The translations under genes and the position numbers were made by a program. The notes below the pieces were generated by a model. It was not told the DNA's origin. It saw only the letters and a list, made by a program, of their open reading frames with translations, and did not search any database. A stretch of DNA of 64,000 nt from Eublepharis macularius (Eukaryota > Chordata > Lepidosauria > Squamata > Eublepharidae): positions 43,717,368 to 43,781,367 of the forward strand of contig NC_072791.1 of NCBI RefSeq assembly GCF_028583425.1. The letters are read 5' to 3'. How positions within the stretch are numbered: the stretch's first letter is position 1; every line of letters starts with the position of its first letter. Positions 34,101 to 46,100 of this stretch are shown here, one piece after another.

Positions 34101-37100
34101 TGGGTTCTGCGAGAAAAAAGAGAAAAGGAGTAAGCCATGCAGCCCCCTGGGGGTGAGATTAAAAGAATACAGCCCACTCTGTGAGAATGATCTCCAGTAG
34201 AGACAGCTTCTCCCACCCCAGTCTGATCAGTTTAGTCTTGAGAAAGTCTGCTTCAATGGTCAAGAGTGAGGCCTGACTTAATGCACAGCTGGCAGAAGAG
34301 AAGAATTTACCCCTCACTATATTGCATGTGCCCAGCATCCTGTTGACACTTGGCCATGAGCAGCTATGCGTTCAACACTGCCTCGCCAGAGATGTGTCAC
34401 CCAGGAAAATGTTGTGCTTAGCATATTAATACTGTATGCACAGGCACTTTGTACCTATAGTGGACCAGTTTAAACAAGATGCTGGGTCTATGCAAGGCAA
34501 GTTCTTCAGACAGCCAGTGTGGTGTAATGATTAGAGTGTCAAGACTAGGATCTGGGAGACACAGGTTCAAATTCCCATTCCACCACGGAAGTTTGCTGGG
34601 TGACCTTAGGCACACACACTCAGCCTAACCAACCTCACAGGATTGTTGTGAAAGTAAAATGGAGAACAATGTAATTTGCTTTGGGTATCCACTGGAGAGA
34701 AATACCGGGTATAAAGCAAATGTTAAAAATTGTGCCTCAAGGGCAGTTATCTGTTGAGAGACTTCGATACAGCAAAACATCAGCCATTCCATCTTCAGAT
34801 CAACAACCTATTCATCATATGTTTGCATGTCTACAGCCAATGTGATAAAACATTCACATGGAGCATGCACTAGCCTTAGTTTTCCTGCTGTCCTGCACAG
34901 AGGCAGTAAAGCTTCCCGTGAAACTAAGCTATAGCTCCTGCCCAGGGCATTTACTAGCACCCTCCCTTTGTTTGATGAGCATGGAATGGGCAAGCCCAGA
35001 GAGGCACGGAGTGGGATGTCACCCTCCCCACAGCCCAGCTTTGGTGCCAATCAGGCAGAACCCCGTGATGGAGGGGGCTGTGCACCTTGAGGCTTTCCAC
35101 AGGCCGTGTGACGTTGAACATGTCCATGGTGTTGACAATGATGGCAGGCGTGGTAAGGAAGAAGAGAAGAATGAAGAGGCAGATGTTGAGCAGTACAAAT
35201 CGCACCCACCACGATGCACCACGGACGGACAAGTTCTCCCTATGAGAAAAAAAGTACATGCAGGATGGGGTGTGCTGGGAAGGCAACAGTGCCCTCTCTT
35301 ACCAGGTTATTGAGAGAGCCCAACTCAGAATAATGCCCTGCCCAGCTTGTGAGATTTAGAACTTGCGTATAAACCTTAATGTCCAGCTAAGATTCTACTA
35401 ACTGGGCCAAGGACACAGGGGAGAGATTTATGATCTTTCACAAAACGCTGTCTCTAGATCCCACCTGGTGAAATAAGTATTTGCTGGATGAACAACATGA
35501 CATCAAAGTGATCTGCAGAGCTGACTTCCACAGATGGAGGAGATGTAGTCAAAAGGAACTGGGAAAAAATTCTGGAAGAACTACAGTGCCTATGGGTGGA
35601 ATCCAAACCTTTCAGCACGTGAAAATGTTTTTATTCGTGAATGGGTGAGGGAGGGGTAAGTTTCCTTTCTTGCACCCCATATGATGCCACTCCAAAGAGT
35701 TCCTGACTTTTGGGGGACAGGGCAGAGGCAATTTTCAGGCGGCAACTGTTGCAATCAGAAACACCTGCACAAAGAGAGCCTTCTGTGTCTGGATCCTGGC
35801 CAGTGTGAATGTATTTAAAAGCCTGATATATTTAGAGCGTACATGCTAATCCGCTCGCAACCGAAAAAGCACAAAACTGATATTCATTCGAGTAATGCAT
35901 GGGCGTCCTAGGCTCTTGATATTTTTTGCTCCCAAAGCCTCTGGAGTGCAAGAGATGAAACTGGAAGTACCTCCAAGAAGTAGTATCTTATCACAGGGAG
36001 TTGGAGCTGCCGTTGCCACTTCTGGTGAAAGTTCCAGTTTCTATCTTACGCAGGGTTGCCAACAGGCATCGAGAAGAATGCCCTGTCTTTTTAACAGAGG
36101 CTTAATATGTGGAAATGGGCAGCTGAAGCTTTTCATTGAATGGAGGCAAATAACATCCCATTAAGCCCCTATTAAAGGACCAAGGCACTTTTCCTGCAGG
36201 CCACTGGCAACCCTGGCCATGCATTTGCTCCTAGTACATCTCTATAGGAAATGGCTCAGCTGACATCCGGCTTGCAGATGTCTATAAAAGTTCTAAGATT
36301 GCCAGAGCCTCTCATGAGGAAAAAAAAAGGTGGGGCATAAATATTTCAATAAATAAAATCGATAAGAAGGCTGACAATCTAGAAGTGTCCACAGGGGAAC
36401 GCTTCCTTCAAAATCAGATGATGAAGTGTTTGCCATGAGGACCTTCTAGAAGCTATTAAGGCCCGTGCAGCAGCTCCTTATGCACCCTCCAGTACCTTGA
36501 CACATAAACCTCTCTGCTTTCAACAGAAATGCATTAACTGTTGTCAGCAAATGCAGTGACTGTTTTACTTAACTCTGCTGTGATGAATGATACAGCAGTC
36601 TTGATGGGGACCCTTAAAATGGCACCTTAGGAAGCTGACCAGAATTATTCCTGCTTGAAATATACTGCCAAGATATACTAGCCTTACTTTCTGGACTTGG
36701 TGCTCAAGGTACCTTTAATTTTCATTTATCTCACTTGGATGTCGCTGCCTAGGGTTCAAAGAAGCAGATTTGCAATGCTCTACATACCCAAATATTCAAG
36801 AGGGGAACTTAAATAGCAGGATATGGGAATTCTTGGGAACATGCCTGAGCTGAGCTTTCAGGTAGGCCTGAGCATGGACAGAGGCACAAGCCTTGCGTGA
36901 GCCAGCCCACTGGATCCAGGACCAGCCCAGGATGTGGTGCAAAAGGATGAACGTTTACCAGATGATGTCATTGGGGGCAGGGGCATATTTCACCCCCCAG
37001 CAATGGGACTTCACCACCGTGGTAACGGAGGACTGTTGTGGGTGCTTGCGGCAGCGGGTACGGCTGTAATCCTTCAAAATACTGGGGAAGAGAAGAAAAG

Positions 37101-40100
37101 GCAGCAGTTACAGCGAACGAGTTGATTTGCTATCCCACATAGAATCATTGTGAAATTTTTAAAAGTATCAATTTAACAAAACAAGGCAGCTAACTAAAGC
37201 CCTATATTAAAAGAACAGGGAGAAAACAATTTCTCGGTCTCTAGAAATCTCCACAAGATGAAATTCTGGCTCCAAATAAAGCATAAGTTAGGCCTGAGGG
37301 TAAATGCGCATGCACAGATGAAACCCTATTTTATGATCATGTTTCATATTGCAGAGGAAGGGGACACCCACCACCACCAGAGGGAAATCCTCCCAGTTCT
37401 AATGGTACTCAACTACGGCACCTTATTAAAGAATCACAGATAACTCCTCCCAACTCCATTTTGAAACCCAGTAAGTCCAATACTAGCGCAGGAAGCAAAT
37501 CTAGGAGGGATAAAAGGTTCTTGCGAGCAGAGATGCTGTAAAAGGACACTGGCATGAATCACAGCCCACAACAACAATCTCTATTTCGTTGCTGACAAAC
37601 CATTTCGTGAATATGGGCTGGGCAAGCACAAACTTGAGCTGTTCTAGCACAGTGGTTAAGTAGCTGGGCTGTGAATCAGCACTCTGCTGGTCTGAATCCC
37701 ACAACTGCCATGAACTCAGTAGGTGGCCTCTGGGTAAGCCAATCCTCTCAGCCCAGCTGTATTGTGGGGGTAAAATGCAGACTCTGTTCACCTCTCTGAG
37801 TGGGGAACTAATCTGTCTAGAAGAACTGTATATAAGTGGAATTATCGTTATTAACCAGCAATGTTTGTCTTCTGCAGGGAACAGGAAGGAGGCAGAAGGG
37901 GAAGTCTCTATAAATATCCTGATGAGGGGAGAGGGAGCTTCCCATTCAAAGTGCCTTTCCTAGGCTCACAATCAAGCAACACGTTTGCAAAACTGGAAAG
38001 AGGAGGGAAGTAGGAGGCATCTCTACCAAGGGCTTTCCCTCACATTCAGAACAGCTTTCCTAGCTACCCAGTATATGTTTTGGGGGTATTCTCTAAGGTC
38101 AGTCAATTAACTATTCAAAATCCAGTGGAGACCATTTGTATTTGGACTAATGAGATTTATGCATTAATGAGATGTATGCCTACCCCCGCCCCTTTTAAAG
38201 GATTGTCTGTGCAGGCAATAAGACCACAAGAACCATAAATTACGGGAACAACCCTATCAAACTTTGCTTGCGAGGCTGGGCTAGTCTTCTTGCCATCTGC
38301 TTAGGAGATGTGTGCTCACTGTTGCAGTTCTCAGAAAGCACAACAGTAGCAATAACAGATTTACTATGGATACCACTGAAAATCAACACAATTATACGCA
38401 GAAGGTTTTTTTTATTACTGTACGTAACTTGTGCATGTATTTAAGATGGACACTTCTTTTTCTTAGGGTACGTGTGTGAAACAAAAACCTAGTCTTCCAA
38501 ACTGAAAAATGCACAAGGGCAATGTTTTTCAACTGCTGAAAGAGGCCATCCAAGGCAGGCACCGATTCACTGGCTAGAGAGCAGTTTTTGGATCTTGGTC
38601 ACCTGGATTCAAGCCTTACTTCCAGTCGATATAGACCAACTGGACAGTCCAGCTCAGAGAGGGCAAATGGAATAAAGCTGTAACGCTCTATGAAGTACTA
38701 GAAAATAATTAGAAGTTATGGGTGCTCACGTAGCTGTCATCCTCTCATCCTGGAATGTGACAAAAGCCATATCGAGGCGCTTGAGTGTGATCCGGCTGCG
38801 TTCGGCATTAAACTCATCTGTCAACTTCTCCTCAAGTTCCCCATAATACTGCTCTGCATCAACCTAACAGAATGAATGCAAACACAGTGAGGGTTGTATG
38901 AAACTTGCATCTTCTTTCTTTAAGAATTTCCCCAAAGACTGAGATTGTTGGCTGTTTCCCTAAACTGTAAAGCACCTCTTTGGAAGGTCACATGAACAGT
39001 AATAAGTTTCCTTAATATCGGTGCTTCCCACCTGAGGATAAACTGATTTTTATTTATTTAAAACATTTGTTAGCTGTCTTTTTACGTCACAGCAACTCAA
39101 TTCAGCTTACAGTATTTGTTTATCACATTAGAAGAAGGAAAGTCCAAAGCCAAACTCCACAACAGTAATGAGATTCAGTAAAAATGTTTATCAGCTGCCA
39201 AATTCTAACTCAGGAGTGGCACAGGGGAGGAGTTGTCTTTCACAGAAAGTGTGAGCACACAAGTGAAGGAGACTGTGTTATTCTGGTCCTTTCAGGCCAC
39301 CACTTGAAAGGGAAAGAACAGCAATAACTATGTCAAGGAGACGATGGCCTCCGGTGAGAACAACAGCAGAGATTTGCTAGAAGATTGTTAGTACTGCAGC
39401 ATGGCCTCTAGATGGCGCTGGATGAAGCAGGTTGGACAGACAGCACCGGGAAGAGCAAGAGCCTTCAGCTGTTGTCACCTCAGGTTTCCCATTAAGCCTG
39501 TCTGAAAAATGTAGCTCTTTTTAAATTCCCTCCTCTCCTTTCTCTCTGTCTTGCTTTTTCTTCCACTCCCCCCCTCACTTTCTGGGGGGGAAATCCTTAA
39601 AGAACAACAAAATCAAAATGGTGGGAGTGCCAGTGGTGTGGCCTGTCTTGGGTCAGGAGGACTTCATAGGATTGTGGGTCACAACTCACCAGCAGAAAGC
39701 CAGTTGTGTAGTGGTTGAAGAATTAATTAGTCTAATTTTGGAGATTTCCCTCCACTGAAATGCTACGAACCCACTTTATATTCCATTGTTAAACTGACAA
39801 TCAAAATGGTACCCTGGATAAGCAGAGACAGTCAACCGAGTGTATTACAACACTGGAAGGACCAATACACCACTCTCTGATCAGCAGCAAATGGAAGGCC
39901 TGTCTTCTCTTGTGGTATCTGAACTCCCTGTGCTCAAAAGACAACAACAGGGCATTTGCCCACAACTAACACCTACATCAGTAACTCCTAACTTGATGTG
40001 CTTGTTTTAACAGATTGTGGAGACCTACTCTCAAGACCAATTAATAACCATCATTCAACTCCTCTCCTTCCTCCTCATTCCTGCTCCTTTTTTCTCTCCC

Positions 40101-43100
40101 ACTCTTAAGGTTTAAAAGGATAAAACTGTAAAACATAAGCACTCAAAAAGCATTAATTGTGAACTGGAAGTCCAGAGTAGGGGTGTGCAAGCCAAAAAAT
40201 TTCGACTAAAGCCGAAAGCCGAAAGAAGAATCTCTTTCGAATAAGCCGAAAGCCGAAACGGCTTTCTTTCGGCATTCAGAAAGCCGAAATGCACATCCCT
40301 AGTCCAGAGTTCAAATTCCACTGTAGGAAATCCACTAACTCCCTCCACCAGAACCATCTTCTTTTTATTCTAAAAGAGAGAAATTTCAGTTGACTGAAAA
40401 AGAATGTCCCTAGTACAAATTGAGTAGCTAGTAGATTAGCAAAGTAATGGAGTGTAAAGAGAACAGTGCCCAGTCCCAACCAGTCAATAGGTGCCAGTGT
40501 TCTGTCTCCTCCCTCCTACCTCTTCAAAACCACAGATCCGACAGCAGAAGATGCGGGAACAAGGGTGGATCTTGATCATGATTTTCCCTTCCTTTTGAGC
40601 CTTGTTGGTAAAGTACAGTCTTCCTTTCATTGCCTTGCGCCTGTCAGAGACAGAATTTATTTACTTTCTTGTTGACACTCAAGGCAGATTACAAAACATA
40701 CCACTTTTCTAGGACGGGACACACCCTACGCAATGCAAAAAAGGGATTAAAAACAAGTTAATAATGCGGTAAAAATAAAATAATACAGCCAATAAACAGT
40801 ACAATAAACTACCATCTCTTCTTGGTCAATTCTATTTTACTACAGTCCTATAATCTTTATAAAAATATAATCTAATGGCAAAGTAAAAAAAGATATTCTT
40901 TTTCCCACGTGTGTCTCACTCATATTGGGCCAGACTAATCTGTTCAGGCTATTTGTGTACAGACTGGATAGGATCTTCATTTCCTGCTGTCTTCCTACAA
41001 TTCTATGAACATAAAATGTAGCTAAGATTTCCTCTTCAGTGCTTGGCATGTAAGCAAACAATGCGAAGTGGATGGCATTCGACCAAAATGGTCCTCACAT
41101 TACATTGCCAGTGTTTGAGATTATGTATCTGGCAAAGAACTGCTGAGATATGAGCTAGAAAGGTCAGGGACAAGCAAGTAAAAATCTTGTAGAGCATCCA
41201 AAATAACAGCTGTGAGAAACCAATCTTGGAAATGGTCCTTAGCAGCGCTCATTTGGAGCTGGAACGCACAGGAACGGCGTTCCAGTAGATCTAAAAAGAG
41301 GTCACGTGGGTTTTGGCCCCGCCCACGTGATTTCCTTTGAGTGCAGGTCGAGTGGTGCTGGGCTCCAAAGGAACAGTAAGCTGCTTGGATTCATTCTGCC
41401 CTGCTCTTTTACTTTCTTTTGCAGGGGGGGGGGGGAGAGAGAAAATGAGTGAATGCCGAGTGGTGCTGGGCTCCAAAGGAACGCATGCTGCTTGGATTCA
41501 TTCTGCCCTGCTCTTTTACTTTCATTTGTGACCGGGGGGGGGGGGGAATGCTGAGTGGTGCTGAGCTCCAAAGGAACACAAGCTGCTTGGAATTCATGCT
41601 GCTTTATTTTCATTTGTGACTTGAGTGAGTGAGTGAGTGAGTGAGTGAGTGAGTGAGTGAGTGAGTGAGTGAGTGCAAGCAGGGCTGGCTCTCCAGAGGA
41701 GGGTAAGCTGCTTTGATTTCATTCTGCTTTAAGGAAATACCTGGAGACTTTTGCAGAAAGGGGCCTGAGGGGTGGATGTTGCCTTCTGACACACTTTCGG
41801 TGATGTCAGGGTGTGTGGCATATGCTAATGAATTATGCTAATGAGTTATGCTAATGAGTTCCTGTAGTTCTTTTTATAGGAAATGACCCCTGGTCCTTAG
41901 TACTACCAAGGGATGCTGTTCTACAGAGAGGCTCTAGTGCCACCCTTGCATACAGGAAACATCATATTCTAAGGAGCTCATAGTAATCCAGATCCCCGTG
42001 ATGAACCCACCTCTCTGAATCCAGCTTCATCAGTTTGCGAACATCTGAGCAGAACTGGACACCAGTCACAGTGCAGCTGGGATAAGCCTCACTGTAGGAA
42101 GAGACAATCAGGATTTAGGATTGATCTACACACCCAACTGGAAGGGATGCAACAGTTCAGTCTCCTTGATGCCAACAGGGAGCTTGGTGGGATGGTGCCA
42201 TGGAAGACAGCATATATGGGACACTCCCTCTGAAATGCATTGCATCCATGCCCAATTTATTTATTTAAATATTTTAATCCCACTTTTCTCCCAGGTGGGA
42301 ACCAAAGAAGCTTACAGCACTGATCTCTCATCCTCCACTTTATCCTCACAGTAGCAACCTTATGAGGTAGGGTAAGTTGAGAGAGACAGTGACTGGCCGA
42401 AGGTCACCCAGCAAGCTTCCAAGGCCGAGTGGGTGGGGATATGAACCTGTGGCATCCAGGTCCTAGGACAGCATTCTCACCACTAACTACACTGGCTCTT
42501 GAAGTGTATTGGTTAGTGCCCATAATGCCAACAATTCCTTCTTCGACTATTTTAAAGCAACTCCTCCCACTGTAATGCTTAACTGAAAGGACTATATAAA
42601 TGTTCAAAGCACACCCATTATTTTATAGTCATCCTTACAATAGCTTCATAAAAATAAACCAATTGTATTCTCTCCCTATTGCAGACAGGGGACTCTGGCT
42701 GCAAGGAAGTGACTTGCTTAAGGCCTCCTAGCGAGTTCAGGGCAATGGTGAAATTTTAACCAGGGACCTCTGGACCACAGCTCAGTGTCAGGTTCTGGCA
42801 GTTAGATCTCCATAGTACTCCACTGCACACACTCCAGTGTATGAGTTAAAGTTACTTTATTAGAGATCCATCAGTATCAGCAAACACAGACAAGGGTATT
42901 GGCAGAAGTGACGTGTGTAAGGTTGGAGGGGTTAGTTATAGGGAAAGTTCCTGCCTTTAGGATATGGACGGTTAGGATTCTGGTGCGAAGGAGTCAGAAG
43001 GGGGGGAGGGTGTTTGAGACAGGAGGAGAGAAGAACTGTAGGAGAGATGAAGTAATTTTCAGTTCCCAGGGAGAGCCGGCACTCAAGGACACATTCTCAA

Positions 43101-46100
43101 GCGGCTGTGAAAATGAAAGTAGACATCACAGTAGGCACCTGTAAGATAAGCAACTCCCAGCTAAACAGGCCCCCAATATGCAACTTCACATCCTCTCAGA
43201 GGATCAGTACACATTACAGAGCACAGAATACTCATGGCAGATATGCGGACAGACATATATGACACTCATTCTCTTAGGCCATATGCAACACCATGTCATT
43301 TTAAAGGAAAGGATTCTATGTTCATCTTATGGCCATATAACTCACATTCCAGGAACTTTTCAATGAAATAGGAGAAATCAATGCTTCAATTGCAGTAGAG
43401 GACAAAATAGCAAAGAGTGCAAGAGTCTTGGTTCCCTGGCAGAAGCTGCTGCTGTCCAGCCTGAGCAGACTGCAAATGCCTGTTCCAATCAGAGCTGATT
43501 GGGCATGCTTGCTGCTTGGTAACTCTGCCATACAGGTACCATTTGCAATAATGGAGACAGTCATCTGTATAACTCTAGTGCACCATTAAAAAAATAACCT
43601 GTGACTGTGCCTTCAGTCAGTATCTATTAGCTGAACTAGACAACAGAAGGGAGCAAGGACATACTTAGAGGCAAAGGAAGTGGCCCCTGTGGATGTACTT
43701 ACTGGAAGTGTTTGATGACAAGGGATGCATCAGTGATTTCTTTCGGAATCCTAGTTACCATCAGTGTCCGGGCCACCTGAGGCAGGAAAAAGGGAGACTG
43801 CTTGACATGGAGGCACCTAAAAGCAGCATGGCTTAGGCCGTGTTGTACACGGGTAGGATGTCTCGAATCCTGCACTAACAAATCCCCATTCTGCAAGTAG
43901 AAACATTGCTGCAGGAGGAACATAACTCTAGATTTGGAATAAATGATGGACTTTTTCCTATGTTTGACATACATTTACTTACATACTCTTCTCTTTGATG
44001 ACATAGTTTATTTGGGGGGGGGTTGCTGGTGCTAGTTATTAATGGCCGAGTAGAGCAGGTGGGTTGGAATGCTGGGGGTGTAATAAAAGTGTAGAGAAGA
44101 GTAGTCAAGAACTGGAGGTCTCTGGGGACCACCTGGGAAGGGTATGAAGAAAGAGCCCTGGGCACTGCCTTCCAACCCCCACCCCCCACCCCGCCTCAAT
44201 ACACTTTGGTTTGCTAAGGTCACAATTCGCATTAACATACTTAGAAATTAGTGAGGCTTTAGCACATTTGAGTGCTTAGAACTCGTGGATTGCAACAGTC
44301 CTTCAGCCTCTCTGGACTGCAGTCTAAACATCCATCAGAAACCAGTTACAGAACTTCAACAGACTCAATCTGAGGTAACGAGGGCTAGAAATGTCACTGT
44401 TTTTCAAAGAAACCTCAGCTAATAGAGATTCTGTAGAAAGAAACTACCCAAATCCTGCATTTAAAAGCATAGTTTGGCATTTTAAAATGAGATCATAGCC
44501 TGGCAGCATCCTCGATACCCTGCATTCCTAAGATTTCCTGCACCTGCTGAGGCAATCTGCTTGCACAAGCCAAACAGAGTATGGTGAAAATTGGATGGAT
44601 TTCACTATTGTTGCCAGGCATTCAACTGGAGACTCTGCCTATCATTTTGAGAACTTGGAGGCAGCAGGACAGAGCAAACCTCCTGCCCAATTGCCCCTGG
44701 ATTCTCTGCCCCACACCTGCAGAGAAGCACAATTATAATGGTGCTCAAGTCTTTCCTGTTGTTACTCTTAACAGTGATATGCATGGACTGTGGAAGAGTA
44801 CCAGGCATCCTAAATTCACTATACAACATGCAGTCTTACCCGTGGCACAACATCTGAACCCTCAATCCAAACCCTTGGATTGAGGGTCTAAATAAATAGC
44901 CCCAAGATTTGGGGGAAACCAATGGATGCAGATGGGTAAGTCTTCTCTAAGCTATGCAGGTAAGAAGGAATCTAAAAGGAATTTTAATTCTTGGTCCATA
45001 GTTTTAAGTTAGGACTTATTCAAGTGCCTCAGCAGTTGGTGGCATCAGACTCCAGATTCCCTAACAGCAAATTGTTAGCTGACTGGGATGGGCTAAGATT
45101 CATTTTCCACTTTTAAAAAGCTATTTAGAAGAAATCCACTTCCCCGTTTTCAGCTATTTCAGGATTTAACTAGTATGAACTGTTTGTATATGATACTTTT
45201 ATTCTGTGAAAGTGCTTATCTCATTGATCTTCAGAGCAACCCAACAAATTATTTCTATTAAACAGAGCAGGAACGGTTGCCTTTGTTTATCAATCTGTTC
45301 CTGCTTCCTGTATCAGGTCTGGAGGGAGAAATTCACTCATCTCTGCCACGATGAGGAATGCAAGCTTATTCATATCTGTGTGGGTGGACATGGGCAAGCT
45401 CCCTGTTTGGCCATCACACAGAAACAAGCACAGAAGATAGTGATAGGATGTTGTTAAAGGGCCATCTTCCATATGTCCCTGTGTGCCGACTATGGTCTTC
45501 AGGGAGGGAGGGGTCTGGGGCTGTTATTTTAATTTGATGTTAACTGCAAACATTCTTAATCTATTATTGCAAGCCACCTTGAACCACGAGGAAAGACAGG
45601 GTAGAACTGTTTAAATAAATAAAATTAAACATCTGCAACTGCCCTCGGAGATTGTGATCTCTCCAGGGCTGCCAAGCATATATATAGCTAAACTGGATTT
45701 CAACCTATTTCTCCTGGAGCAAAATCCAGCATTCTAATTACTGAACTACACTCAGCTCAAACATCTGGTACTTGGTTTGGCTACTAACAATATTTAAAAC
45801 TGGTCAGAGTCTCTTTGAAAGAGCAGGGAGGGAGGGAGGGTGGGCAAAGGGCCGCTGTCTCACCTTCTCATTTTCTTTGTAGTCAAGTTGGATGGAGTGA
45901 TGAGCCATGCAGAGGACGGCTATAATGAAATAAAGGAGGGCAAAGATACTGTGTAGCCACAATAGTCGGTCACTGCAAGAGACAAAGGAAAGGTTCGTCA
46001 TCCAGGAAAAGTGGGGGGATCATGTCTGCAAGACAGAGAAACGGCAATAATTTCACAGGTCATGTTGATCATCCTGGTATTATAGTACTATGGTGAGAGA

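Larger units (their letters stand above)
41243..41892. mobile_element. 650-bp non-autonomous hAT-like element with internal tandem repeats
   Basis: The ends CAGCGCTCATTT and AAATGACCCCTG are inverted repeats at 10 of 12 positions. GTCCTTAG flanks both sides (41235-41242 and 41893-41900), an 8-bp hAT-type duplication. The interior holds about three GAGTGGTGCTGGGCTCCAAA units (41350, 41458 and 41553), a (GAGT)13 array, a diverged fourth unit and three TATGCTAATGA repeats near 41820-41860. No transposase frame is present. TMEM63C intron 9, ending 118 bp from exon 9. Confidence 0.9.

Noticed and set aside
34858-35313. 151-codon open frame on the + strand
   Set aside because: Antisense to TMEM63C exon 13; the apparent sequence derives from the opposite-strand coding region.
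42786-43130. Possible solo LTR on the - strand (TG...CA-like ends, AATAAAGT inside)
   Set aside because: The flanking bases do not form a 4-6 bp duplication and no second copy or internal LTR-element sequence is present in the window, so the call is not supported.
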